Assembly (NCBI GenBank): GCA_031281555.1
Contig: JAITFK010000212.1
Span: 1-49,455, forward strand
DNA: 49,455 nucleotides
Origin: Treponema sp.
Lineage (GTDB): Bacteria > Spirochaetota > Spirochaetia > Treponematales > Breznakiellaceae
Reading direction: 5' to 3'
Position 1 is the stretch's first letter. Every line of letters starts with the position of its first letter. This document shows, piece after piece, positions 1 through 9,271 of the stretch. A model generated the notes under the pieces. It was given only the letters and a program-made list of their open reading frames with translations, searched no databases and had not been told where the DNA came from. The position numbers and the translations under genes are program-made.

Positions 1-167
1 GGAGGCGGAGGAGGAAGTTCAGCTAAATCGGTTAATTTCATTACCCGCGGCTCAAGAGTTTCTTCCTGAATGTTATTTTTTACATCGAATACAAGGAAAA
101 ATATTACAATAATATGCAAAGCAGCGGTAATAATAAAAACAAAGAACTTTAACTTTTTTTCATTCAT
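1..167 (-). CDS. tonB: TonB-like energy transducer, N-terminal part (truncated by window edge)
   Basis: Not in the ORF track. Reverse-strand translation from ATG at 167 gives MNEKKLKFFVFIITAALHIIVIFFLVFDVKNNIQEETLEPRVMKLTDLAELPPPPP: N-terminal TM anchor followed by the start of a proline-rich linker. It lies directly downstream of exbB/exbD/exbD. Confidence 0.75.
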   Translation of the reverse strand, partial: MNEKKLKFFVFIITAALHIIVIFFLVFDVKNNIQEETLEPRVMKLTDLAELPPPP

Positions 168-561
168 TGTTTTTTACCACAAAACTTACAACACGGTATT
201 GGAGAAGCTGTAAAATCTCAAGCACGCTGTTGACTTTTTCATAAGGGGTATTGCGATCGGCGATAATGTGTACCCTGGTGTCAGGAGCGTTAAGATACAA
301 CTCCGTTATTTTATTTTCCAATGACAAATAATCAGAAGCTTCTCCGTCAAGAAATATACTGCCTTCAATATTTATCCATACTTCAAGATTCTTTTCCGCG
401 CTTGTTCTCAACGCGGTTTTTGCTTCCGGGTATTCAATTTTTACTTCTTTTCTGTAATTAATCAGCGCTACCAACATTATAAAAATCAGGAGAAGGAAGG
501 CTACATCGGACATTGAATTAAGCGGAATGAAGAACTCTTTCTTCCTGCGTCTTAAATTCAT
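160..561 (-). CDS. exbD: ExbD/TolR family biopolymer transport protein
   Basis: Probable start MNLRRRKKEFFIPLNSMSDVAFLLLIFIMLVAL: single N-terminal TM helix with the ExbD-type S-D-V-A-F-L-L-L-I-F motif. The ORF track start at 645 is probably too long. Confidence 0.85.
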   Translation of the reverse strand: MNLRRRKKEFFIPLNSMSDVAFLLLIFIMLVALINYRKEVKIEYPEAKTALRTSAEKNLEVWINIEGSIFLDGEASDYLSLENKITELYLNAPDTRVHIIADRNTPYEKVNSVLEILQLLQYRVVSFVVKNNE

Positions 562-962
562 GGACTGTCCTTTTTCATTGTAAATGAAAACGAATCTACT
601 TTCATATCCTGTACAAGTTCCACAAATGAAACAACATTCTGCCATCGAGCCTGTCTGTCAATTGCAATTAACACGGCTATATTCGGATTGTTTTTTTGAG
701 CGCCTGAAATAAGGCTTTGGGCTGATGAAATATTTATTGCGTCATCTTTGTAAATAATCCTTCCACTGCTGTCCATTTCAAAACGAAGGAGGTCTTCTTT
801 TAATATTAACCTTGTTGAATTTTTTGCGGGAAGATTTATCAAAAAGCCTTTATTTATATTAAAACCCGCGATTACTATAAAATAAATAATCAAAAGAAAC
901 GCTACATCGCTTGCGGAGCTTGATTCAAGTATAGAATGTTTTTTAAGACGTTTTATTTTCAT
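558..962 (-). CDS. exbD: ExbD/TolR family biopolymer transport protein (second copy)
   Basis: MKIKRLKKHSILESSSASDVAFLLIIYFIVIAGF: ExbD-type TM with SDVAFLL. Overlaps the next exbD by 4 nt. Start chosen at 962. Confidence 0.85.
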   Translation of the reverse strand: MKIKRLKKHSILESSSASDVAFLLIIYFIVIAGFNINKGFLINLPAKNSTRLILKEDLLRFEMDSSGRIIYKDDAINISSAQSLISGAQKNNPNIAVLIAIDRQARWQNVVSFVELVQDMKVDSFSFTMKKDSP

Positions 963-1644
963 TTTGTCTCTTTGTTCTTGCCTTTTCAAACTGGACAATT
1001 GCGGCTTGTTCCGCAAGCTGGGTAATTAATACAGAACAGGCTCTTTCAACTCTTGAAGCAAACCTGTCAACAATATGGCTGAAAATAGAGTGAGAGATCA
1101 TTGCGATAATCGCGATAACAAGACCGAATACTGTGGTAATAAGAGCTTCGTAAATGCCGTTTGCGACTATTTGCGCGTTAACTTCGGTCGCTTCGGCAAT
1201 TGATCTAAACGCGCCGATCATTCCGGAAACTGTACCGAGAAAACCTGTAAGCGGCGATAAAGAACCAAGAGCTGTAAGAAAATTAAATCCGTTTTCAAGT
1301 GAATTTACGCAATTTATAGCTTCTGTTTCCGCAGCTTTTTCGGCGCGGTGTTCGGAAAAGACAAAACCCTTTGTAGTATGCTGCATAAGCGCAAGTAAAA
1401 TTCTAGCTCCCATGCGCCTGCCTTTAAACGCGGAAAGATAACTTGCGGCTCCTTTATAATCACGTTTTTTAACAAAAACAGATACTTTGGCTGAAAGGTC
1501 GTCAACACGGAGATTATGAAATAAAAGATAAATCGCACGTTCCAATGAAATTGCGACAGTGGCGATTGAGAAAAATAAAAGGGGCCACATAAAGACGCCC
1601 CCAAGTTTAAAAAGTTCAAGTACTGAAAAAGACGCTGTTTCCAT
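943..1644 (-). CDS. exbB: MotA/TolQ/ExbB proton channel family protein
   Basis: Three predicted TM segments and the family motif LTALGSLSPLTGFLGTVSGMIGAFRSI...GIYEALITTVFGLVIAIIAMISHSIF. GAGG ribosome-binding site upstream. Confidence 0.9.
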   Translation of the reverse strand: METASFSVLELFKLGGVFMWPLLFFSIATVAISLERAIYLLFHNLRVDDLSAKVSVFVKKRDYKGAASYLSAFKGRRMGARILLALMQHTTKGFVFSEHRAEKAAETEAINCVNSLENGFNFLTALGSLSPLTGFLGTVSGMIGAFRSIAEATEVNAQIVANGIYEALITTVFGLVIAIIAMISHSIFSHIVDRFASRVERACSVLITQLAEQAAIVQFEKARTKRQNENKTS

Positions 1645-1696
1645 TGTGTATTACCTCATTTTTACGATAATTATCCGTAAACAAAAATTCCGTATA

Positions 1697-2545
1697 TTAT
1701 TTTTTTTCAAGAATTATCTTGTTGCTAAGCAATTCTATTATATTATCCCATTTATATTCCATATATATCCACGCAAGCGCTTCTTCCCAATCCCTTAACA
1801 GTGTCCCTGAATTTCGTACATAGACAAGTTCGTCAGGAAAGACGCGCTCAGTATAGCTTGTATTCCAGCGTATGTCTTCCGCTTTTTTAAACTGATCATT
1901 ATCTTGCAGCCAATTTGCGGGTCTTTTCTTTTTTGAAACTGTTTCAGGAAAAAGGATTGGTTTCCAGTATTTTTCAAAATTTTCCATATTATCAGTTTCT
2001 GCGGCCTTTGAATTTTCAATTAAGCGCATCCATTCAACAAGCGTTGAAACGCGTTCTCTTCTGTTTCGCAAGGCTGTTACCGCTTCCGAACTTGTAATAC
2101 GTGTATCGTAACGTTGAATACGCCCAAATGTAATTTGTGCAGGCTCGATTTTTCCTTTTAACATAAAAACAGCTGTTTTTACAAAGGATAGAGAGCCTTC
2201 TCCAAGAAGTTCTAACGTGAATTCATTCCAGCCGTGTGTATTGCCGCCAAGATACTCAAGCGAATTAATATGAATAATTTCATTGCGGTCAGGTACAGTA
2301 CCGTAAAGCTTCATCATTGGGAATTTATCCATTGTTATCCTGATTGACTGCTCTCCGTTCTTTCTTTCAACTACAAGGATTTCAATTTTAAAATCTTCTT
2401 CTGACGAATGGTATGCCGATATAGTTTTTTCCGCAAATACGCTTCTGTCAACTACACGGCCTGTTTTCTCCATTAACGAAACGCATCCTGTAAATAAAAA
2501 AAACGTGGTAAAAATTAACAAATTAATTTTACTGACCTTCTTCAA
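1697..2545 (-). CDS. Predicted lipoprotein of unknown function
   Basis: MKKVSKINLLIFTTFFLFTGCVSL: signal peptide with lipobox-like FTGC. Lies between the TonB-dependent receptor and exbB. Confidence 0.7.
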   Translation of the reverse strand: MKKVSKINLLIFTTFFLFTGCVSLMEKTGRVVDRSVFAEKTISAYHSSEEDFKIEILVVERKNGEQSIRITMDKFPMMKLYGTVPDRNEIIHINSLEYLGGNTHGWNEFTLELLGEGSLSFVKTAVFMLKGKIEPAQITFGRIQRYDTRITSSEAVTALRNRRERVSTLVEWMRLIENSKAAETDNMENFEKYWKPILFPETVSKKKRPANWLQDNDQFKKAEDIRWNTSYTERVFPDELVYVRNSGTLLRDWEEALAWIYMEYKWDNIIELLSNKIILEKK

Positions 2546-2562
2546 TATTATCTCCCAAATAA

Positions 2563-5154
2563 TTAATAGCTATATTTAAACCCGAATGACGGTATGGGAA
2601 TAGGTATGTCATACCTTGCCGTATTGCTTCCTGTGTCTATTTGCCCTGTATACTGGTTAAAGCTTGTATTTCTCTGAGGAGTATAAATTAATGAAAGGAC
2701 ATTTTCTACCGCAATATATATTTCGTATCTTGTTTTTCCGTTCTTATTGCCTCCGAAAATGGAAAATTTTATATCCATAGGAAGCGACGGAGTAGTGCGG
2801 TTTGTTTGATCAACAACGGAAGGCCAGCGGTATTTTTCTATAAAATAACTCTCTGCAGGATTATCTTTATTATAAATTAAAACAGGATAACTTTCAGGAC
2901 CGTCTCCGATACGCCGTGACAGCAGTATACCGGAAGCGATTCCAAGACGCACGTAAATATTGATCTTTTGAACAGGCTTAATGTTCATGACGAGATTGAG
3001 ATAATGGTATCTGTGAAACGACGGAAAATACCAGTCATTTCCGTTGTTTCCGCCTGACATACCCATTGAACCGGATTGTCCTTGAGGGTCGCGGTATTTT
3101 GTCCAATTCCAAGAGTACGCAAGCCAGCCGTCCCAGAAACGGCTTTGAATCTTCTGAAGCATAATGTCAACGCCGAAGATTCTCCCTACTCCGTCAAAAT
3201 TCGGTTTTACTTCCATTTCTTCAAGCCCAAATCCAACAGGAATATACATTCTGTCGAAAACATATTTATAATAGCCTTCTATGTTCAAGCTTAAAGATTC
3301 AGGAAATTCAAGCCTGACGCCGATTATTGATGTCCAGCTTCGATTTGGTTTTATGTAATCAATATTGTATTTTTCTTCCGCGGAAAAAACAGCGTCGTTT
3401 ATTGATGAAAAAAGTCCTGTACCCGCGGATATGTCAAAAGATTTTATTAAATCATGATTTTTAAAGATATTGTAATCAAGATTAAGCCGCGGATTTAACG
3501 CGAGGCTGCTGTACGCGGTAAAACCTTTTCCCTGCAGAATAAAATGATCAATACGAAGGCCAAGTTCGGTATTCAACCGGTTGTCAAATGTGTTGAATTC
3601 TGTAAGAACGTACCCTGAGCTTGTAAAAATGCTGTTTTGCAAATCAGGTGAATATGGTATGTTGGAAGCAATTCTGATATCGTCCCATACAACAGCCGGT
3701 ATTAGCGGAAAGAAAGACTTTAACGCAGACTGTTCTTTGTTTCCGAGGTATGCAAACCGGATATTATCATTTGAAATTTGAGAATCACCTGATGATCTAT
3801 ATTCGTTAAACATTTCCTGTAATCCGGTTGAAATTAAGAGATTTTGTGTTATTTCCCAGTCGTAATCTATCCTTCCCTGTACGTTAAAAATAAAATCTGA
3901 CTGATGTACCGTATTTTCTATATTGTATTGGTAGGAATCGCTAACTCTTGAAAAAGGATATTTATCCATGAATTCTTTGGAAAATTTTTTGTTATGAATA
4001 TTATATGTCATTTTTCCGTTAATAATCGCGTCTTCATATCCGGTTCCTGCTGTGAACTTCAGAAGCATATCAGCTCTCGGATTCCATGCCAATGAAGATG
4101 TTAAAAACCCCTGGTAATTTGTATAATCAAAATCTAAAGCTGTGTCGGTGTTAAGGGCGTCCGTACGGTTTGAGTTGAGGTAACTTACACCGGTGCCGTC
4201 CATGCCCCAAAAGCCTGTTGCTGTAAGTTCAAGCTTATCAGTAAAGCGGTAATTTCCGTTTACTATTCCCGCTCTAATATACGGAGCCTGCCTGATATAG
4301 TTTACAGAATCCAAAGACGGAAATGCTTTAGCAAGCTGTTTTGCGGTCCAAATTACGGGATCGTAGTATGTGATACGCCCCATAAGCAAAACGCCTCCCT
4401 TTCCAAACAAAGGAATAGACAGATTAATATTTGCCGCGCTTGTATTCATACCAAGCTCAAACTGGGTTTCCGTCGGAGAAGGTTTTTTTGATGTTATTTC
4501 AAGCAAGCCGGATATTGTATGCCCGTAACGTGTTGAAAAAACACCGTGTGAAAGCTGCGCACTTTGTACCATCCGCGGATCAAATATGGAAAAACCTCCG
4601 CCCCAGTGGTAAGGGTTATTGATATAATAGCCGTCAAGAGACGCGCTCATATCGCCGGGATGACCGCCGCGAATACTCGGCTGGGCGCCGAAAACTCCGG
4701 TATAGCTTACGCCCGGAAGCAGTTTAATAGTGCTCATAACATCTTCTACGATGCCGATTTCAGCTGTCTGGGCAATATCTTTTGCGCTTACCGCAATGCT
4801 TCTGCCTGTTCTGGTTTCACTTGAACCGGGTTTAGATGTTTCAATTACAAGTTCACGGCCTTGCAAAACGCCTGATAGGTTTAATCCAATAAAGAATTCA
4901 TCGCCTGTAACCGGGATTACAATTCTTCCTGTTTCATATCCTGGATAGGCTGCCTGAATTAAAACCTGCCTGCCGTCAGGGGCCTTTATTACTGCTTTTC
5001 CGTTAATATCGCATATATATTCATTCCCTTCCATACGGATAACAGCGCCTTCCAGCGGAAGATCAAGATCAACGTCTTTTACGGTTACCGTAATATCGCG
5101 GGAATAAACAGAGAAAGTTAAAAGTAAAAATATAATTACAAAACTTTTTTTCAT
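2563..5154 (-). CDS. TonB-dependent outer membrane receptor with N-terminal carboxypeptidase-regulatory-like domain
   Basis: Signal peptide MKKSFVIIFLLLTFSVYS; CarboxypepD_reg-like segment; plug motif (IVEDVMSTIKLLPGVSYTGVFGAQPSIRGGHPGDMSASLDGYYINNPYHWGG); long beta-rich barrel ending in an aromatic residue (FGFKYSY). Confidence 0.88.
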   Translation of the reverse strand: MKKSFVIIFLLLTFSVYSRDITVTVKDVDLDLPLEGAVIRMEGNEYICDINGKAVIKAPDGRQVLIQAAYPGYETGRIVIPVTGDEFFIGLNLSGVLQGRELVIETSKPGSSETRTGRSIAVSAKDIAQTAEIGIVEDVMSTIKLLPGVSYTGVFGAQPSIRGGHPGDMSASLDGYYINNPYHWGGGFSIFDPRMVQSAQLSHGVFSTRYGHTISGLLEITSKKPSPTETQFELGMNTSAANINLSIPLFGKGGVLLMGRITYYDPVIWTAKQLAKAFPSLDSVNYIRQAPYIRAGIVNGNYRFTDKLELTATGFWGMDGTGVSYLNSNRTDALNTDTALDFDYTNYQGFLTSSLAWNPRADMLLKFTAGTGYEDAIINGKMTYNIHNKKFSKEFMDKYPFSRVSDSYQYNIENTVHQSDFIFNVQGRIDYDWEITQNLLISTGLQEMFNEYRSSGDSQISNDNIRFAYLGNKEQSALKSFFPLIPAVVWDDIRIASNIPYSPDLQNSIFTSSGYVLTEFNTFDNRLNTELGLRIDHFILQGKGFTAYSSLALNPRLNLDYNIFKNHDLIKSFDISAGTGLFSSINDAVFSAEEKYNIDYIKPNRSWTSIIGVRLEFPESLSLNIEGYYKYVFDRMYIPVGFGLEEMEVKPNFDGVGRIFGVDIMLQKIQSRFWDGWLAYSWNWTKYRDPQGQSGSMGMSGGNNGNDWYFPSFHRYHYLNLVMNIKPVQKINIYVRLGIASGILLSRRIGDGPESYPVLIYNKDNPAESYFIEKYRWPSVVDQTNRTTPSLPMDIKFSIFGGNKNGKTRYEIYIAVENVLSLIYTPQRNTSFNQYTGQIDTGSNTARYDIPIPIPSFGFKYSY

Positions 5155-5159
5155 GCAGC

Positions 5160-7055
5160 TTATTTTTCTTCAAGTGTAACAACGCCATCCCAATTTTCAG
5201 GCGGAGGATTGCGTTCAAATCCAATTGAACGTTCAAGATAGAGCCTTGAAAGAAAATCATTATTGTTTGTTTCAATAGCTTTTTCAAAATATTCCTGCGC
5301 CAATTTCCATTCGCGCAGATAAAAAGTACGAAGCCCTTTATTATAATTATCAAGCGTTTCCCTGTTAATAAGCAGGGAGGGCACAGACGGCAGATTTGCG
5401 TTTTTTCTTGGCACATGGCTTTCTTCTGCGCCTGAAAAGCCGGTATAAACAGTATATATACCGACAGGTTTTACTTTTCCTTTAACACGGACATTGTCTA
5501 TTTGGCGGTGGATAAATTTATCTTTTGTTGTTTCATATACATACTCTGTTATTATCAAAGGGCGGCGGTATTGTTTGGTAAGACTTTCTATTCGCGATGC
5601 AAGATTGACAGTATCGCCTATTACAGTGTAATCCATTTTATTTTGAAAGCCTATGTTGCCTAAAATGCATTCGCCGTAGTTAATCCCGATCCCAATGTCA
5701 ATATTATTATGTGAAATTTTTGAACCGGATGAATTCATTTTATCAAGAGCAGCAAGCATTTTTATAGCGGCGTATATTGCATTTTCCGGGGAATTCTCCA
5801 TGCTTGCGAATGCACCGAATACAGCCATAATCTCATCGCCTATAAATTTGTCAATGTGTCCGCCTTCGCTCATTATTTCATTTCCCATTTTTGAAAAAAA
5901 GGCGTTCAGAAAATCAACGACTTCCTGCGCTATTGAATGTTCAGAGATTGCCGTAAAGTTCCTGATGTCGCTGAAAAGAACGGAAACATTCCTGCTTTCA
6001 CTGTTACGTCCTTTATTTACGGTTTCATTGATTATTTCATCCATTACGTCGACAGGAACATAACGCGCAAATGCAATACGGGTATTTTTCTGAAGTTCCG
6101 CAATTTCGTGCATGGAAAGCGCGTTTGCTATAACAGGAGACGCAGCTCCTGTAAATACATTGATATTTTCCATAATTGACGGAATAAAATATTCGTTAAT
6201 GGTATTAGCTATATGTATTGAAGCAAAATTTTTACCTGCAATTGTAAGAGGGAGGGTAATATATGACATTAGTTTTTTGCTGTTTGTTCCTGTAGGATGG
6301 AAATTTTTTGTCTTTTTTTCAGATAATTTATAATCAGGAAAATGCTTTAAAAAGTCTGATATGCATATTTCAAAAAAATTAGTTGATATTTCCTTTGTAA
6401 ACTCTCCGTAATTTGCAGTGTATATATAAAGCGTCCTGTTTGTACCTCTGATCATCATTGTAATAATTTCAGCTTTACAGACTTTATTAAGCAAATCAAA
6501 AATACCGTTTGCTGTTATTTCCATGGAATGTACCTTGCTTGACAAATCTGTAAGCATTCCGATTATTGTCGTCTGAAAAAGCTTGTTATCCAAAAGATTA
6601 TTGACAATTTCCATGATGGAATCATCGTTGATTTTTCTGCCTTCCCTTTCTATCGCGGTAAAATCAATATTTTCCGATAAAGGAAGGATGCCGGCGATGG
6701 TTTCACGCAGTAATTCTAAATTATCAGGCGATTTTTCTATATAAGCATCGGCTCCTGCCTGACTGCCCCAGAACTTATCCTTTGTTTCGTCAAGGCTTGT
6801 GAACATGATAACGGGAATAACTTTTGTATTTTTCCGTGATTTTAAAAGACGCGTTGCCTGATAACCTTTTAATATCGGCATCTCAATATCGGTAATGACA
6901 AGATGAGGCATAAAACTGTATACTTTTTTTATTCCTTCAAATCCGTTAACTGCTCTCTGTACTTCATAATTTTGCGAAGTTAAAAATGAAGTAAGCATAT
7001 CGGCAAAAATGTCTGAATCTTCCAAAATTAAAATGCGTTTTTGGTCATCTGACAC
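5160..7055 (-). CDS. Response regulator receiver - GAF-like - class III adenylate/guanylate cyclase fusion
   Basis: N-terminal REC (LILEDSD...LVITDIEMPILKGYQ...VIMFTS...YIEKS). C-terminal class III cyclase catalytic domain (NVSVLFSDIRNFTAISE, IDKFIGDEIMAVFGA, MDYTVIGDTVNLASRIE). Confidence 0.92.
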   Translation of the reverse strand: MSDDQKRILILEDSDIFADMLTSFLTSQNYEVQRAVNGFEGIKKVYSFMPHLVITDIEMPILKGYQATRLLKSRKNTKVIPVIMFTSLDETKDKFWGSQAGADAYIEKSPDNLELLRETIAGILPLSENIDFTAIEREGRKINDDSIMEIVNNLLDNKLFQTTIIGMLTDLSSKVHSMEITANGIFDLLNKVCKAEIITMMIRGTNRTLYIYTANYGEFTKEISTNFFEICISDFLKHFPDYKLSEKKTKNFHPTGTNSKKLMSYITLPLTIAGKNFASIHIANTINEYFIPSIMENINVFTGAASPVIANALSMHEIAELQKNTRIAFARYVPVDVMDEIINETVNKGRNSESRNVSVLFSDIRNFTAISEHSIAQEVVDFLNAFFSKMGNEIMSEGGHIDKFIGDEIMAVFGAFASMENSPENAIYAAIKMLAALDKMNSSGSKISHNNIDIGIGINYGECILGNIGFQNKMDYTVIGDTVNLASRIESLTKQYRRPLIITEYVYETTKDKFIHRQIDNVRVKGKVKPVGIYTVYTGFSGAEESHVPRKNANLPSVPSLLINRETLDNYNKGLRTFYLREWKLAQEYFEKAIETNNNDFLSRLYLERSIGFERNPPPENWDGVVTLEEK

Positions 7056-9270
7056 TGTTTCCTCCGATTAATTCATTTACAGCTTCAAGCAGGTTATGAT
7101 TATTAAATGAATTTTTGATAATATAACGCGACGCGCCGAGCGTAAAAGCCTTTTTTTGGTCTTCATCATCCGCTTTGGATGAAATAACAATAACAGGAAT
7201 ACCTGAAAGCTCATTGTTCTTTTTTATATTTTCCACAAGCATAAAACCGTCCATGACAGGCATATTTATATCGGTGCATACAAGATCATACTGTTTTGCC
7301 TTAAGAGCTTTAAGAGCCTGAGCGCCGTCAGCGGCAGTATCAACAAGGTAACCTTCCGATGTTAGAATATCGCTTTCAATTTCACGTGTCGGCGTTGAAT
7401 CATCTACAACAAGAATTGACTTTCGTAAATTCTCAAACTCTACAGTTCGTTTTTTCATGTCAATTGTTTTTATGCGTTTTGCCATTTTTATTACAGTAGG
7501 AATATGCATGACGCTTACCATTTCATAATCTTCATTAAGGATAATACCGGAAAATAAAGACATATTTTCCATAAAAGCAGGCATTGTTTTCAGCATCACG
7601 GCTCTCATACTGTCAATATTGTCAACCGCAATCGCCGCAATATCTTCATATGAGCGGACAATAACAATAAAAATAGTGTCGCGCAGCCTGTCAGTTTCCG
7701 CGTTAATACGTAAAATATTGCTTAAATAAAAAAGTTTTATTATATGTCCGTTATATTTAATTTCAGGACGGTCAACAACTGTAATAATATCTTCCCTGTT
7801 TAATAGCATTATTGTTTCAACAAAATTCGCGGGTATAATAAAACGTAAACCTCCGCATTCAACAGGGAATCCCATGAGGACAGCTATGGAAAGGGGAACC
7901 ATGATTGTAAAAGTTGTACCTTTTCCAAATACGCTTTCTACTACTATACTGCCTTTTAAAGCTTCAATACTGTCGCGTACAACGTCCAGTCCTACGCCTC
8001 TTCCGGAAATGCTGCTAACTTTTCCTGATGTTGAAAAACCGCTTTTAAAAATAAAACTTATCAACTCCTCATTGGAAATAGAAACGGCGGCTGCTTCTGA
8101 AACAAGGCCTTCTTTTATTACCTTTTGTCTTATTTTTTCATGATCAATTCCGTGTCCGTCATCTGAAATTACAATCTTCATGCTGCCGCTTTCGCGTGAA
8201 CATGTTATGGAAAGGTTTCCTGTTTCGTCTTTTCCCGCCGCAATTCTTTCACTTGGCGTTTCAATTCCATGATCGATTGAGTTACGAACCATGTGCATAA
8301 AAACATCGGAAAGGCCTTCAATAATGTTTTTATCAATTTCGTTTTCTTTTCCTGTAATGGTAAAATGCACTTTCTTTCCCAATTCCTGTGAAAGTTCATA
8401 AACATAACGCGGATAACTGTCGAAAATTGTAGAAAGCGGAAGAGTTCTGAGTGAGATTACGCTGTTATAAGCGCCGGTTATGCTGTTTCCCGCGTCAATT
8501 GAATAATTTTTTATAGAAGAATTTAATCGGTCTCCAAGCCGTTCCAACTTTCTTAAGTTTGACGCAAGCGGAAGATCCTGTTTAATGTGATCTTTTATTA
8601 GTTTGGAATATTCCTTTAACGATTTATTGAATAATTCGCTTTCTTTTAAAATGCTTTTTGCGGCTATCTCCAGCGATTGTAATGAAGCGATACTTTTTAT
8701 AATTAAATTTATTTTATCAAGAGACAAACGTATACTATTGCTTTTCGCGTCTTTTTTTGTTTCTTTTTTGTTTTTTTCCGTGTTGTCTTCAGTTTCATGT
8801 TGATTATTTTGAGCAGAAATTTCTCCGTTATGAAGACCGGTATATTCTTTTTGTTCGTTAACGGTTTCCGGCAGTGAAAAATCTTCATTTGCCGCCAAAA
8901 GCGAAAGATTTTTTACATACTCGTTGATTTCAATATTGTCGTTTTTAGTCTGTTGAATTTCTCCAAATCCTGATTTTATTAAATCAAGAGAAAAAAGGAC
9001 AAGTTTTACGGCGTTTTCAGAAAGTCCGATACGCTGTTCCCTGAAAGCGACAAAGATACTTTCAAGAGAATGGCTTAACTCTTCTATACGCTTAAATTCA
9101 AGCATACGCGAAGAGCCTTTCAGCGTATGCAGCGCACGAAGAAGGGTTGCAAGATCATCTTCAACCGAAAGACCGTCTTTAATATCAAAGATCAAAGTCT
9201 CAACAAGGTTAACATTTTCAAGCCCTTCTTCGGTATATTTTTTAATATATTTGTCTTTGTCAATAGCCAT
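7045..9270 (-). CDS. cheA: CheA-type hybrid histidine kinase (HPt-HATPase-CheW-REC)
   Basis: HPt ALHTLKGSSRML; P3/P4 with HMVRNSIDHGIETPSER, DDGHGID and GRGVGLDVVRDSIEALKG; CheW-like P5; C-terminal REC ILVVDDSTPTREIESDIL...LVCTDINMPVMDGF...VIVISSKA. Confidence 0.94.
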   Translation of the reverse strand: MAIDKDKYIKKYTEEGLENVNLVETLIFDIKDGLSVEDDLATLLRALHTLKGSSRMLEFKRIEELSHSLESIFVAFREQRIGLSENAVKLVLFSLDLIKSGFGEIQQTKNDNIEINEYVKNLSLLAANEDFSLPETVNEQKEYTGLHNGEISAQNNQHETEDNTEKNKKETKKDAKSNSIRLSLDKINLIIKSIASLQSLEIAAKSILKESELFNKSLKEYSKLIKDHIKQDLPLASNLRKLERLGDRLNSSIKNYSIDAGNSITGAYNSVISLRTLPLSTIFDSYPRYVYELSQELGKKVHFTITGKENEIDKNIIEGLSDVFMHMVRNSIDHGIETPSERIAAGKDETGNLSITCSRESGSMKIVISDDGHGIDHEKIRQKVIKEGLVSEAAAVSISNEELISFIFKSGFSTSGKVSSISGRGVGLDVVRDSIEALKGSIVVESVFGKGTTFTIMVPLSIAVLMGFPVECGGLRFIIPANFVETIMLLNREDIITVVDRPEIKYNGHIIKLFYLSNILRINAETDRLRDTIFIVIVRSYEDIAAIAVDNIDSMRAVMLKTMPAFMENMSLFSGIILNEDYEMVSVMHIPTVIKMAKRIKTIDMKKRTVEFENLRKSILVVDDSTPTREIESDILTSEGYLVDTAADGAQALKALKAKQYDLVCTDINMPVMDGFMLVENIKKNNELSGIPVIVISSKADDEDQKKAFTLGASRYIIKNSFNNHNLLEAVNELIGGNSVR

Positions 9271-9271
9271 T

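Noticed and set aside
1154-1441. Plus-strand ORF of 95 aa
   Set aside because: Lies antisense to exbB, whose translation is a clear family match; no independent protein features.
1314-1619. Minus-strand 101-aa ORF in alternate frame of exbB
   Set aside because: Overlaps the strong exbB frame entirely; no start context.
5695-6333. Several plus-strand ORFs (122, 80, 73 aa)
   Set aside because: Antisense to the cyclase catalytic and linker regions; no RBS or family signal.
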